Positions 50,732-60,222 are shown, counted from the first letter of the stretch. The stretch: 62,387 nt of DNA from Acidimicrobiales bacterium (GCA_035294085.1 DATGLP010000030.1:1-62387), one strand, 5' to 3'. The notes: generated by a model not told the origin, from the letters alone. Numbers and translations are program-made.

Positions 50732-52141
50732 TCACCGGTGCGGCCAGCGCGGCCGCGCCGCGAGGCCGGCGCGCGCGAGCACCTGGCGTGCCGCCTCGCC
50801 CGCCCGCGCGTAGAGGCGCTCCTCGTCGACGCTCGTCAGCCGGTAGCCCTCGACGACCTTGCGCCCGTCGACGAACACCGTGTGGACGCTGCGTCCGTCG
50901 ACCGAGTAGACGAGCTGGCGCGCCACGTCGTGCAGCGGCGTCCACTCCGGCCGGTCCCGGTCGTGGAGCACGAGGTCCGCCTTCTTGCCGACCTCGATCG
51001 AGCCGATCTCGTCCTCGGCCAGCATGGCGCGTGCCCCGTTGAGGGTCGCCATCTCGAGCACCTGCTCGGCGGGGAAGACGGACGGGTCGCGCCGGGCGTC
51101 CTTGAAGAGGCCGGCGACGAGGTACGCGGCGCGGTAGCCGTCCGCGTAGTTCGACGCGTTCGCGCCGTCGGTGCCGATGCACACGTTGGCGCCGGCAGCG
51201 GCCATCTCGGGCATGCGGCCGCACCGGCTCACCCCGTAGGCGACCTTGAGCGCGGTCGTCGGGCAGTGCGCGACGCTGCAGCGCCGCGCGCCGAGCAGGG
51301 CGACCTCCTCGTCGTCGACGTGCACGAGGTGGACGAGGAGGGTGTCGGGGCCGAGCACGCCGAGGCGGTCGAGGTGGACGACCGGCCGCTCGCCGTAGCG
51401 TGCGAGGAACCACTGCGGGTCCGAGGGCGCGGGCGACAGGTGGAAGTTGATGCCCGCGCCGTAGCGGTCGGCGAGCTCGCGCGCGGCGCGCCACAGCTCG
51501 TCGCTCGCGGTCGAGTGGCCGACCAGCATGACCCAGCCCTTGATGCGGCCCTCGTCGTGGCTGCCGTGGCGCACGAGCACCTCCTCGAGCGCCGCGATGG
51601 CTTGGTCGGTGCTGAGGCGAAAGCGCGCCGGCTCGGCGGGCAGGTCCCACACGCGGCGGCCGACCCGGGCGCGGATGCCCACCTGCGAGAGCGCCTCCAC
51701 CACGGCGTCGAGGTGCCACCCCGTCGCTGCCTCGACGAAGCTCGTCGTGCCCGACCGGAGCAGCTCGGCCGCGCCGAGCTGCGCGGCGAGCAGCTCGTCC
51801 TCCTCCCGGTACGCCGCCGCGAGCGGGCTCAGCCAGTGGAAGACGTTCTCCTCGAACGCGGTGTCGTCGGGGACGACGCCTCGCGTCAACGGCTCAGTCG
51901 ACACGTGCAGGTGCGCGTTCACGAGCCCCGGGACCACGACGAAGCGCCGGCCGTCGACACGCGCTCGCGCCTCGAAGCGCCGGGCGAGGTCGGACGCCTT
52001 CCCCACCGCGACGATGCGCGTCCCGGCGATCGCCACGCTCGCGTCGACGAGGACCTCGCGCGCCGCGTTCATCGTCACGACGAGCGCACCCTCGATGAGC
52101 GTGTCGACGCGCTCGCGCACCGGAGCGGCGGGCTCGCTCAC
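50732..52141 (-). CDS. Amidohydrolase (TRZ/ATZ-like) lacking the HxxE Glu
   Basis: A 469-aa metal-dependent hydrolase. It has the N-terminal beta domain (IEGALVVTMNAAREVLVD), NAHLHVS (HxH), INFHLSPAPSD (third His), LVHLVHVDD, VAHCPTTALKV and CIGTDGANASN (metal Asp). In deaminases of this family the third His is followed by a catalytic Glu (HxxE); here that position is Pro. So plain deamination is doubtful. GTG at 52141 overlaps the alcohol dehydrogenase stop in GTGA. It is paralogous to the protein at 53322. Confidence 0.8.
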   Translation of the reverse strand: MSEPAAPVRERVDTLIEGALVVTMNAAREVLVDASVAIAGTRIVAVGKASDLARRFEARARVDGRRFVVVPGLVNAHLHVSTEPLTRGVVPDDTAFEENVFHWLSPLAAAYREEDELLAAQLGAAELLRSGTTSFVEAATGWHLDAVVEALSQVGIRARVGRRVWDLPAEPARFRLSTDQAIAALEEVLVRHGSHDEGRIKGWVMLVGHSTASDELWRAARELADRYGAGINFHLSPAPSDPQWFLARYGERPVVHLDRLGVLGPDTLLVHLVHVDDEEVALLGARRCSVAHCPTTALKVAYGVSRCGRMPEMAAAGANVCIGTDGANASNYADGYRAAYLVAGLFKDARRDPSVFPAEQVLEMATLNGARAMLAEDEIGSIEVGKKADLVLHDRDRPEWTPLHDVARQLVYSVDGRSVHTVFVDGRKVVEGYRLTSVDEERLYARAGEAARQVLARAGLAARPRWPHR

Positions 52142-53178
52142 GGGACGAGCACGACCTTGCCGAACACCTCCCCGCTCTCGAGCCGGACGTGCGCGTCGGC
52201 AGCGGCCGCGAGCTCGAAGACGCTGTCGATGACCGAGCGGAAGCCGGACCGCCAGCACTCCTCGAGCATCGGCCCGAAGTCCGCGTGCGACTGCACCTTC
52301 GCGCCGAGGATCTCGATCCCGAGGTGGTAGACGGTCGGGAGCCGCAGGCGGACCTCGGCGCCGGTCGTCGTGCCGCACACGACGAGTCGGCCCTCCCGGC
52401 GCAGCGAGCGCAGCGACAGCTCGAAGACCGCCGGCCCGACGTGGTTGAAGACGACGTCGGCGCCGCCGCCGGTCGCCTCGAGCACCGCCTCGGCCGCGTC
52501 CGGACGCGTCTCGTCGATGCCCACGTCGGCCCCGAGCTCGAGCGCTCGCGCGAGCTTCGCCGGCGAGCGCGACGTCACGATGACGCGCGCCCCGAGGTGC
52601 TTCGCGATCTGGATGGCGAGCACGCTCACGGCGCTCCCCGCCCCGTGGATGACGACCTGCTCGCCCGGTCGCAGGCGCGCCGTGCCGACGAGACTGCGCC
52701 AGGCGGTGACGCAGGCGGTGGGGACGGCCGCCGCCTCGACGTCGCCGACCCCCTCCGGGATGGGGAAGACGTGGCTCCCGGGCACCGCGCAGCGCTCGGC
52801 GTAGCCGCCGGGGCGGTTGCCGCCGATCGTCGTCGGGTTGGCGCAGGCCCGGTCGTCGCCCGCCCGGCAGGCGGCGCAGGCGCCGCACGCCACGCCGGCC
52901 TTCACGACGACGCGCCGGCCCACGAGCGCGGGGTCGACGCCGTCGCCCACCTCCACCACCTCACCGGCGATGTCCATGCCGGGGATGTGCGGCAGGCGGA
53001 AGCCCGGGAGCAGCGGCGGCCCCTCGCGCTGGAGGAGGTCCAGGCGGTTCACGCCCGCCGCGCGCACCTCGACGACCACCTCGCCCGGGCGCGGCACGGG
53101 ATCGGCGAGGTCGACGAGCTCGAGCACCTCCGGACCACCGTGGACAGCGTGCTGGACCGCCTTCACGGCGCCCGCCAC
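52138..53178 (-). CDS. Zinc-type alcohol dehydrogenase/quinone oxidoreductase family
   Basis: A 346-aa medium-chain dehydrogenase. It has VRAAGVNRLDLLQREG, HIPGMDIAGEVVEVG, a structural-zinc-like CGACAACRAGDDRAC, and the Rossmann stretch VIHGAGSAVSVLAIQIAKHLGARVIVTSRS, GADVVFNHVG. The catalytic-zinc Cys is replaced by Asn (GVNRLD), as in quinone oxidoreductases. GTG at 53178 faces the second amidohydrolase gene across 143 bp. It is the first gene of the leftward series. Confidence 0.85.
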   Translation of the reverse strand: MAGAVKAVQHAVHGGPEVLELVDLADPVPRPGEVVVEVRAAGVNRLDLLQREGPPLLPGFRLPHIPGMDIAGEVVEVGDGVDPALVGRRVVVKAGVACGACAACRAGDDRACANPTTIGGNRPGGYAERCAVPGSHVFPIPEGVGDVEAAAVPTACVTAWRSLVGTARLRPGEQVVIHGAGSAVSVLAIQIAKHLGARVIVTSRSPAKLARALELGADVGIDETRPDAAEAVLEATGGGADVVFNHVGPAVFELSLRSLRREGRLVVCGTTTGAEVRLRLPTVYHLGIEILGAKVQSHADFGPMLEECWRSGFRSVIDSVFELAAAADAHVRLESGEVFGKVVLVP

Positions 53179-53321
53179 CTGCCACGCGCGCCAGCGCCTC
53201 GCACCCGGCTCTCCGTCACGGCCGCCCTCCCTGCTCCCGGTCCCAGGCTATCCTCTCGCGTTCCAAGATATTGTCTCGCATCGCGAACGCACGTACGCTG
53301 GCGGCGCGCCGGGGAGGGAAC

Positions 53322-54707
53322 GTGAGCGAGCACCCGGACCTCATCATCGTCAACGGGCGCCTCGTCACGATGAACGCGCGTCGCGAGGTGCTCGTGGACG
53401 GCGCGATCGCCATCGCCGGCGAGCGCATCGCGGCGGTGGGCGGGACGTCGGAGCTGCGCAGCCGCTTCCCCGGCACCCGCGAGCTCGACGTCGGCGGGGG
53501 CGTCGTGCTGCCCGGCTTCGTCAACGCCCACCAGCACGTGACCGGCGGACCGCTCACCTGGAGCTGCATCCCCGACGACCTACGGCCCGGCCAGTCGATC
53601 TTCGAGTGGGCCGTGCCGCTGCACGACGCGGAGCGACCCGAGGACGAGGAGCTCTCGGCCACCCTCGTGGCCGCCCAGAGCCTGCGCAACGGGGTGACGA
53701 CCCTCGTCGAGCCCGGGACGGTCGGCGCCCCCGGCCCCGTCGCGCGCGGCCTGGCGGCCGCCGGGATCCGCGCCACGGTCGGGATCTGGGGCTGGGACAT
53801 CGAGCAGGGACCGTTCGCCGCGCCGGCCGCCGAGGTGCTCGACCGCATCCGTGACGTCCTCCTCGCCTACCCCGCGGGCGGCACGATCGAGGGGTGGGTG
53901 ACGATCATCGGCCACAGCCTCGCCTCCGACGAGCTGCTCGTCGGCGCCGCCGAGCTCGCCCGGGACTTCGGCGTCCACATGACGATGCACCTCTCGCCGA
54001 CCTCGTCGGACCCCGAGGTCTACCTCGAGCGGACGGGCAAGCGACCGGCCGTCCACCTGCGCGACCTCGGCGTGCTCGGCCCCCACCTGCTCCTCGGCCA
54101 CGCCGTGTGGCTCGACGACGCCGAGGTCGAAGCGATCCTCGCCTCGAGGACGGCCGTCGCCTACTGCCCCTGGGCCTACCTGCGCCTCGGCCAGGGCGTC
54201 GCCCGCAACACCCGCCATGCGGAGCTGTTCCGCGCCGGTGGGCGCGTCGCCCTCGGCTGCGACTCCGTGAACGCCGGCGACGCGCCCGACATCCTGCGGA
54301 CGGCGGCGCTCGCGGCGGGCCTCGCCAAGGACCAGCGCGTCGACGCCACCTGGTTCGGGGCGCACGAGGCGCTCGAGATGGCGACGATCGCCGGGGCGGA
54401 GGCGATCGGCATGGCCGAGCGCATCGGCTCCCTCGAGGCCGGCAAGCTCGCTGACCTCGTCGTCCTCGACGCCGCTGGACCGCAGTGGGCTGCCGAGGGC
54501 GACCCGGCCCTCAAGCTCGTCTGGTCGAGCGACGGCCGCGACGTCCGCCACGTCTTCGTCGCCGGCCGTCAGGTCGTGCGCGACGGACAGCTCCTCACGC
54601 TCGACGAGGCGGCGCTGCGCGCCGAGGTCGCCGAGGCCTCCCGGGCCCTGCTCGCCCGGGCCGGCCTCACGCCCCCGGTGCGCTGGCCGGTGCTGCGCGG
54701 TGGCTGA
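53322..54707 (+). CDS. Amidohydrolase paralogue (TRZ/ATZ-like)
   Basis: A 461-aa paralogue of the preceding amidohydrolase. It has VNGRLVTMNARREVLVD, NAHQHVTGG (HxH), MTMHLSPTSSDPEVYL (third His, again without the HxxE Glu), LLGHAVWLDDAEV, VAYCPWAYLRLGQG (Tyr where many have His) and GCDSVNAGDAPD (metal Asp). GTG at 53322 follows GGGGAGGG. The two paralogues are transcribed apart from a shared intergenic region. Their shared HLSPxxSDP segment suggests a common reaction different from deamination. Confidence 0.8.
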   Translation: MSEHPDLIIVNGRLVTMNARREVLVDGAIAIAGERIAAVGGTSELRSRFPGTRELDVGGGVVLPGFVNAHQHVTGGPLTWSCIPDDLRPGQSIFEWAVPLHDAERPEDEELSATLVAAQSLRNGVTTLVEPGTVGAPGPVARGLAAAGIRATVGIWGWDIEQGPFAAPAAEVLDRIRDVLLAYPAGGTIEGWVTIIGHSLASDELLVGAAELARDFGVHMTMHLSPTSSDPEVYLERTGKRPAVHLRDLGVLGPHLLLGHAVWLDDAEVEAILASRTAVAYCPWAYLRLGQGVARNTRHAELFRAGGRVALGCDSVNAGDAPDILRTAALAAGLAKDQRVDATWFGAHEALEMATIAGAEAIGMAERIGSLEAGKLADLVVLDAAGPQWAAEGDPALKLVWSSDGRDVRHVFVAGRQVVRDGQLLTLDEAALRAEVAEASRALLARAGLTPPVRWPVLRGG

Positions 54708-55647
54708 CGGCGCCACGCTCCGGGACGAGGCGCGAGGCGACCTCCTCGGCGAGCAGCTCCAGGTGGCCGAGGTCGGAGAGGTCGAGGACCTGCAGGTAGG
54801 CGAGCTGCGCGCCGGCATCGGCGTAGGCGGCGAGCGCGTCCGCGACCGTCGCAGGCGTCCCCACGAGGGCGTGGTCGCGCAGCACCTCGAGGGCCGGCCC
54901 CATCCGCTCGCGGCGAGCCGCGAGCTCCGCTCGGCTCCGCCCGCAGCAGACGGTGAGCGCCACGGAGAACACCGGCGGGCTCGGCCGGCCGGCGCGCGCG
55001 CACGCCTCGCGCACCCGCTCGACCTGCGCGGCGTACTCGGCGACCGACGGGAAGGCGACGTTGAACTCGTCCGCGTAGCGCGCCGCGAGCGCCGGGGTGC
55101 GGCGAGCGCCGTGGCCGCCGATGATGATCGGCGGGTGCGGCCGCTGCGCTGGGCGCGCGAGCGCGGGGTTCGCCTCGAGCCGGTAGTGCCTGCCCGCGAA
55201 GGAGAAGCGCTCGCCCTCCGGTGTGCGCCACAGCCCGGTGAGCACGGCGAGCTGCTCCTCGAGGCGCTCGAAGCGCTCGGCGAGGCTCGGGAAGGGCACG
55301 CCGAACGCCACGTGCTCGGCCGCGTACCAGCCCGTGCCGAGCCCGAGCTCGACGCGCCCGCCGCTCATCGCATCGACCTGTGCCACCGCCACGGCGAGCG
55401 GACCGGGGTGGCGGAAGGTCGCCGCGCCGACGAGGGTGCCGAGCCGGATGCGTTCGGTCTCGCGGGCCAGGCCCGCGAGGGTGATCCACGCGTCCGTCGG
55501 CCCCGGCCTGCCGTCGCCGGCGAAGTGCAGCAGGTGGTCCGAGGTGAAGAAGCCCTCGAACCCGCAGCGCTCCGCCGCGCGCGCCGCGGCGAGCAGGTCC
55601 TCGTAGGTCGCTCCCTGCTGGGGCTCGACGGAGATCCGCGTCCGCAC
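54667..55647 (-). CDS. Luciferase-like (F420-type) oxidoreductase
   Basis: A 326-aa TIM-barrel oxidoreductase. It has YEDLLAAARAAERCGFEGFFTSDHLLHFAG, IRLGTLVGAATFRHPGPLAVAVAQVDAMSGGRVELGLGTGWY, PPIIIGGHGARRTPALAARYADEFN and VGTPATVADALAAYADAGAQ. This is a full-length LLM family member, likely F420-dependent in an actinobacterium. Its last 41 bp overlap the converging amidohydrolase gene. ATG at 55647 faces the IclR gene. Confidence 0.85.
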   Translation of the reverse strand: MRTRISVEPQQGATYEDLLAAARAAERCGFEGFFTSDHLLHFAGDGRPGPTDAWITLAGLARETERIRLGTLVGAATFRHPGPLAVAVAQVDAMSGGRVELGLGTGWYAAEHVAFGVPFPSLAERFERLEEQLAVLTGLWRTPEGERFSFAGRHYRLEANPALARPAQRPHPPIIIGGHGARRTPALAARYADEFNVAFPSVAEYAAQVERVREACARAGRPSPPVFSVALTVCCGRSRAELAARRERMGPALEVLRDHALVGTPATVADALAAYADAGAQLAYLQVLDLSDLGHLELLAEEVASRLVPERGAVSHRAAPASAPGA

Positions 55648-55742
55648 CGATCCCTTCTATCATGGCTGCCTGGTCCTCGCGGAGGATCGTCCATCCGCCG
55701 GGGAGGCGGCCGGAGGCCACGAGCTGTCCGGCACGGGAGACC

Positions 55743-56609
55743 ATGACGAGCGAGCCGAGCGAAGAGCGCGCCGAGGGCTTCGTCGGGCCGCTTCGCGCGG
55801 AGATGACGCCGACCATCCAGTCCGTCGAGCGCGCCGCGCGGATCCTCAACTTCTTCACCGTGAGCCGGCCTCGCCTCAGCCTCACCGAGATCACGGCGCG
55901 CCTCGGGATGAGCAAGGCGACGGCGCACCGCTACGCCATGGCGCTCCGCCAGGTCAACCTGCTGCGCTACGACCCTGCGGCCGCGGAGTACACCCTCGGC
56001 CCCCAGGTGCTCGTGCTCGCCGCCGCGGCGCGCGCCGGACTGCCGATCATCGGCATCGCGGGCCCGATCATGGAGGAGCTCGTGCGCGAGGTCAACGAGA
56101 CCGTCGTGCTCAGCGTGTGGGAGGGCGAGGCTCCCGTCGTCGTGCGCGTCGACGACGGGACCGAGCGGATCATCCGGGTGAGCGTGCGCGCCGGCTCGCG
56201 CCTGTCCCCGTTCGAGTCGGCTCAGGGCCGGGTGTTCTGCGCCTTCCTGCCGGAGGGCTCGGTCGCCGGGCTCGAGGACGAGCTCGCCCGCTCGCCGCGC
56301 CTCAAGAGCGACCTCGACGCGATCCGCGAGACCGGCCTCGCCGTCAACTTCCCCAACGTGCACGGCGTCCGCACGATCGCGGCGCCCGTCTTCGGCGCCT
56401 CGCGCATCGTCGCCGTCGTCGCGCTCGTCGGCACCACGGCGACACTGTCCGACGACCTCGCCTCGCCGGCCGCGAAGGCCCTGCAGCGCGCCGCGAAGAA
56501 GCTCAGCGAGCTGCACGGGATGGAGCAGGCAGCCGGCGAGGTGGTCGAGCTCGGGCGCGCGGCCGCGGGCGGCCGGACGGACGTGGACAGGGACGTCGAC
56601 AGGAGGTGA
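55743..56609 (+). CDS. IclR-family regulator
   Basis: A 288-aa regulator. The winged helix is TPTIQSVERAARILNFFTV with LSLTEITARLGMSKATAHRYAMALRQVNLL. The C-terminal ligand domain includes SRLSPFESAQGRVFCAFLPEG and VNFPNVHGVRTIAAPVFGASRIVAVVALVG. IclR proteins often control aromatic or short-acid catabolism, which fits the neighbourhood. I prefer ATG at 55743 after GGGAG; an upstream start adds an unconserved run. The aldo/keto reductase gene starts 1 bp after its stop. Confidence 0.88.
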   Translation: MTSEPSEERAEGFVGPLRAEMTPTIQSVERAARILNFFTVSRPRLSLTEITARLGMSKATAHRYAMALRQVNLLRYDPAAAEYTLGPQVLVLAAAARAGLPIIGIAGPIMEELVREVNETVVLSVWEGEAPVVVRVDDGTERIIRVSVRAGSRLSPFESAQGRVFCAFLPEGSVAGLEDELARSPRLKSDLDAIRETGLAVNFPNVHGVRTIAAPVFGASRIVAVVALVGTTATLSDDLASPAAKALQRAAKKLSELHGMEQAAGEVVELGRAAAGGRTDVDRDVDRR

Positions 56610-56610
56610 G

Positions 56611-57657
56611 GTGACGATGCGCTACCGGACGCTCGGGCGCACCGGGATGCAGGTGAGCACCCTGTGCCTCGGTACGATGATGTTCGGCGCCTGGGGCAAC
56701 CCCGACGAGGCGGCGTGCCGGCGCATCGTCGACCTCGCCCTCGACGCGGGCATCAACTTCGTCGACACCGCCGACGTCTACGACCGCGGCGTCTCCGAGG
56801 AGATCGTCGGGCGCGCCCTCGAGGGCCGGCGCGACCGGGTCGTGCTGACGACGAAGGTCTTCAACCCGATGGGCGAGGACCCGAACGAGCGGGGCGCCTC
56901 GCGCCGCTGGATCGTCGCCGAGGTCGAGGCGAGCCTGCGCCGTCTGCGGACCGACTGGATCGACTGCTACCTCGTCCACCGGCCCGACCCCGCGACCGAC
57001 CTCGACGAGACGCTCGGCGCGATGAGCGACCTCGTCCACGCCGGCAAGGTCCGGGCCATCGGGTGCTCGACCTTCCCCGCCGAGCTGCTCGTCGAGGCCG
57101 ACTTCGTCGCACGCGCCCGGGGCCGGGAGCGCTTCGCCGTCGAGCAGCCCCCGTACTCGATCTTCGCCCGCGGCATCGAGGGGCACGTCCTGCCCACCGC
57201 CCAGCGCCTCGGGCTGGGGGTCATGGTGTGGGCGCCCCTCAATGGGGGATGGCTCTCCGGCAAGTACCGGCGAGGCCGCGACGTGGCGCCGGACGCCCGG
57301 GCGGTGCGCGAGGCCGAGCACTTCGACTGGGGCAGGCCCGAGGCGGAGGTCAAGCTCTCCCTCGTCGAGCAGCTCGAGAAGCTCGCCGCGGAGGCGGGCT
57401 GCTCGCTCGCGCACCTCGCGCTCGCCTTCGTGCTCGAGCACCCCGCCGTCACGTCGGCGATCATCGGGCCGCGCACGCCCGAGCAGCTCACCTCCCTGCT
57501 CGGGGCCGAGGAGGTCGTGCTCCCCGACGCGGTGCTCGACCGCATCGACGAGCTCGTGGCGCCGGGCACCGACGTCAACCCGATGAACGCCGGCTACGTC
57601 CCCCCCGCGCTCGTCGAGCCCTCCCTGCGCCGCCGGCGCGCCGGGCCGGCACGCTGA
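56611..57657 (+). CDS. Aldo/keto reductase
   Basis: A 348-aa NADPH-type reductase. It has RYRTLGRTGMQVSTLCLGTMMFG, INFVDTADVYDRGVSEEIVG (catalytic Asp and Tyr), VVLTTKVF (catalytic Lys), DCYLVHRPDP (catalytic His), and the C-terminal SAIIGPRTPEQL for cofactor binding. It is complete and probably active. GTG at 56611 or ATG at 56617 follow AGGAGG. It is co-transcribed with the IclR gene. Confidence 0.9.
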   Translation: MTMRYRTLGRTGMQVSTLCLGTMMFGAWGNPDEAACRRIVDLALDAGINFVDTADVYDRGVSEEIVGRALEGRRDRVVLTTKVFNPMGEDPNERGASRRWIVAEVEASLRRLRTDWIDCYLVHRPDPATDLDETLGAMSDLVHAGKVRAIGCSTFPAELLVEADFVARARGRERFAVEQPPYSIFARGIEGHVLPTAQRLGLGVMVWAPLNGGWLSGKYRRGRDVAPDARAVREAEHFDWGRPEAEVKLSLVEQLEKLAAEAGCSLAHLALAFVLEHPAVTSAIIGPRTPEQLTSLLGAEEVVLPDAVLDRIDELVAPGTDVNPMNAGYVPPALVEPSLRRRRAGPAR

Positions 57658-57681
57658 GGCCGGCGCGCACGGCGCGCCGCT

Positions 57682-57975
57682 TCAGTCCTCGACGGTGACG
57701 ATCACCCGGCCGTCGATCGCGGGGCGGAAGCGCTCGGCGACGAACGCCTCGTGGGTGTCGCTGTTCAGGTACTCGAGCAGCTCCGCCTCGGTGTCGAACT
57801 CGACGACGAGCGCGTGGGTGTAGGTGCGGTCGCGCTGGGAGATGTTCTCCCCGACGTAGAAGCGGCGCATCGCCGGGTAGCGCTCGGGGAAGGTCGCTAG
57901 CTCGTCGAGGACTGCCTGGCGGGCGGCTGCCGGAAGGTCCGGCGCGAACCGGAACGCGACGAGGTGCCGGATCAC
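57682..57975 (-). CDS. Dabb-domain (stress-responsive A/B barrel) protein
   Basis: A 97-aa dimeric alpha+beta barrel protein: MIRHLVAFRFAPDLP, FYVGENISQRDRTYTHALVVEFDTEAELLEYLNSDTHEAFV. Dabb proteins include small catabolic isomerases and many of unknown role. ATG at 57975 overlaps the aldolase stop by 4 bp, so it belongs to the ALDH-aldolase operon. Confidence 0.85.
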   Translation of the reverse strand: MIRHLVAFRFAPDLPAAARQAVLDELATFPERYPAMRRFYVGENISQRDRTYTHALVVEFDTEAELLEYLNSDTHEAFVAERFRPAIDGRVIVTVED

Positions 57976-58754
57976 GGTCCCTCCCTCCTCCCCCCGGCCC
58001 GCAGCTGCGCCCCTGCGGCGAGCAGGGCCTCTCGGAGCAGCTGGAGGTCCGAGCCGTACACGACGTAGCGCGCGCCCTGCTCGACGAGCGCGCCGTAGCC
58101 GGCGGGACCGCCCGCGAAGCCACCGAAGCCGACGCCGGCCAGCGCCGCTGCCTCGGCGATCTCGGCGATGCGGGCGGCGACACGGGGGTGGTCGACGGCG
58201 CCTGGCTCCCCGAGGTCCACGGAGAGGTCCGTCGTCCCGACGAAGGCGACGTCGAGGCCGGCGACGATGTCCCCGAGCGGGTCGTCGGTCGTCGCCGTCT
58301 CGATCTGGCCGATGAGCAGCGGCGGGTCCTTGCGCTGCTCGGCGAGGTACTCGCCGAGCGCGACGCGCCCGTAGCCCGCCGCGAGGTGCGCGCTCGAGAC
58401 GCTCCGGGTCCCCTCGGGGGCGTAGCGCAGGGCGGCGCGCAGCGCCTCGACCTGCGCGACCCGCCGCACGCTCGAGAGCTGCACCCCGGCAGCGCCCGCC
58501 TCGAGGAGGCGGTTGACGAGGCCCGCGTCCACGCTCGGCACCCGTGCCAGCGCCGCCAGGCCGAGCGCCGTGGCGTGCCGGATGAGCCGGCTCGCCGCAG
58601 CGTCGTCGATCTGGCTGTGCTCGAGGTCGACGACGACCGCGTCGAAGCCGGCGGCCGCGACGAGGTCGACCGACTCGAGGCTCTCGAGCTTGCAGAAGGT
58701 GGCGACGACCCGCTCGCCGGCGCGCACACGCGCGCGGAAGGCGAGGCCGCTCAT
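57972..58754 (-). CDS. HpcH/HpaI-family class II aldolase
   Basis: A 260-aa TIM-barrel lyase. It has FDAVVVDLEHSQID, ARVPSVDAGLVNRLLEAGAAGVQLSSV, LIGQIETATTDDPLGDIVAGLDVAFVGTTDLSVDLG, where the Glu and Asp bind the divalent metal. Family members cleave 4-hydroxy-2-oxo acids to pyruvate and an aldehyde. With an aldehyde dehydrogenase directly upstream the pair could process such an aldehyde. ATG at 58754 overlaps the ALDH stop in ATGA. Confidence 0.88.
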   Translation of the reverse strand: MSGLAFRARVRAGERVVATFCKLESLESVDLVAAAGFDAVVVDLEHSQIDDAAASRLIRHATALGLAALARVPSVDAGLVNRLLEAGAAGVQLSSVRRVAQVEALRAALRYAPEGTRSVSSAHLAAGYGRVALGEYLAEQRKDPPLLIGQIETATTDDPLGDIVAGLDVAFVGTTDLSVDLGEPGAVDHPRVAARIAEIAEAAALAGVGFGGFAGGPAGYGALVEQGARYVVYGSDLQLLREALLAAGAQLRAGGRREGP

Positions 58755-60217
58755 CTCGGCGCGAGCCGGATCGTGACCGCCTTCTCCTGGGTGTACTCGA
58801 GGACGGCGTTGTAGCCGCCGCCGTGGTTGAAGCCGCTCTCCTTGGCCACGTTGAACGGTAGGCCGAGGATGTTCGAGTTGGCGAACTCGTTGATCGACAC
58901 CTGGCCGGAGCGCACCTCGCGAGCGACGCGAAGCGCCCGGGAGAGGTCGTTCGTCCACACCGAGACGAGCAGCCCGTAGGGAGCGGCGTCGACGAGGCGC
59001 AGGGCCTCGTCCGTCGTCGCGAACGGCTGGGCGGCGAGCACCGGACCGAAGATCTCCTCCCTCGCGATGCGCATCGACGAGTCGACGCGGTCGAACAGCG
59101 TCGGGCGCACGAACCAGCCGCGCTCGAGCTCGGGGCCGGTCGCCGGTCCGCCGCCCGTGACGAGGCGCGCCCCCTCGGCCAGTCCCGACTCGATGTAGCC
59201 GAGCACCCGCTCGTACTGCGCCTCGTTGATGAGCGGCCCCATGTCGAGGTCCTCGTGCCAGGGGCCGAGGCGAAGCTTGTCCATCGTCGCCGCGACGCGC
59301 TCGACGACCTCGTCGTAGACCGAGGCCTCGACGAGGAGCCGGGACCCCGCGTAGCAGTTCTGGCCGGCGTTCTCCGTGATCGACTCGACGATGACCGGCA
59401 CCGCCTCGTCGAGGTCCGCGTCCGCGAACACGACGTTCGGGGACTTGCCGCCGAGCTCGAGGCGAACCGGCTTCAAGTTCTCCGCCGCCGCCCGCATCAC
59501 CGAGCGTCCGGTCACCGTCGAGCCGACGAAGGAGATGTGGTCGACGTCCGGGTGCGACGTGAGCGCGATGCCTGCCTCGGCGCCGAGCCCGCTCACGACG
59601 TTCAGCACGCCGGGCGGCATCCCCGCCTCGACGGCGAGCCGGGCGAGGGCGAGCGCGACCAGCGGGGCGTTCTCCGACGGCTTCACGACGACCGTGTTCC
59701 CGCAGGCGAGCGCCGGCGCCGTGCCCGAGCAGAGCATGATCGCCGGCACGTTCCAGGCGATGACGAGGGCACACACGCCCCACGGGTCGCGCCAGGTGAG
59801 GCCGGTGTGGTCCGGCGAGCGCGAGGGCAGCGTCGCCCCCATGACCTTGTCGGCGAGGCCCGCCCCGTACTCGAGGTTCCCCCGCGCGATCTGGATGTTG
59901 AGGCGGCCCGCCGACAGCGGCTTGCCGACGTCGCGTGCCTCGATGCGCGCCAGCTCCTCGGCGTGCTCGCCGATGAGCTCGGCCCAGCGCCGCAGGATGG
60001 CGCCGCGCTCGGCCGGCGAGCGACGGGCCCAGGCCGGGAAGGCGGCCCGCGCCGCCGCCACCGCCGCGTCCACGTCGCGTGCGGAGGCACGCGCGACGTC
60101 GGCGATCGGCTCCCGTGTCGCCGGGTCCAGGTCGACGAAGGTCCCGCCACCCTCCGGCGCCCGCCACTCCCCGGCGACCAGGATGCGGTCGCCGGCAACC
60201 TCGAGGGAAATGCTCAT
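58751..60217 (-). CDS. NAD(P)-dependent aldehyde dehydrogenase
   Basis: A 488-aa enzyme. It has DPWGVCALVIAWNVPAIM (catalytic Asn), SFVGSTVTG (cofactor loop), LELGGKSPNVVFADADLD (catalytic Glu) and ENAGQNCYAGSRLLV (catalytic Cys). It resembles betaine- or benzaldehyde-type ALDH; the substrate is open. ATG at 60217 lies about 6 nt after a predicted -10, so the transcript may be leaderless. It heads the ALDH-aldolase-Dabb operon and faces the alcohol dehydrogenase gene. Confidence 0.9.
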   Translation of the reverse strand: MSISLEVAGDRILVAGEWRAPEGGGTFVDLDPATREPIADVARASARDVDAAVAAARAAFPAWARRSPAERGAILRRWAELIGEHAEELARIEARDVGKPLSAGRLNIQIARGNLEYGAGLADKVMGATLPSRSPDHTGLTWRDPWGVCALVIAWNVPAIMLCSGTAPALACGNTVVVKPSENAPLVALALARLAVEAGMPPGVLNVVSGLGAEAGIALTSHPDVDHISFVGSTVTGRSVMRAAAENLKPVRLELGGKSPNVVFADADLDEAVPVIVESITENAGQNCYAGSRLLVEASVYDEVVERVAATMDKLRLGPWHEDLDMGPLINEAQYERVLGYIESGLAEGARLVTGGGPATGPELERGWFVRPTLFDRVDSSMRIAREEIFGPVLAAQPFATTDEALRLVDAAPYGLLVSVWTNDLSRALRVAREVRSGQVSINEFANSNILGLPFNVAKESGFNHGGGYNAVLEYTQEKAVTIRLAPR

Positions 60218-60222
60218 GGCCG

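Noticed and set aside
53257-53335. GCGTTC/GAACGC repeats between the divergent dehydrogenase and amidohydrolase genes as an operator
   Set aside because: Six-base arms about 20 bp apart in GC-rich DNA are too likely by chance to call.
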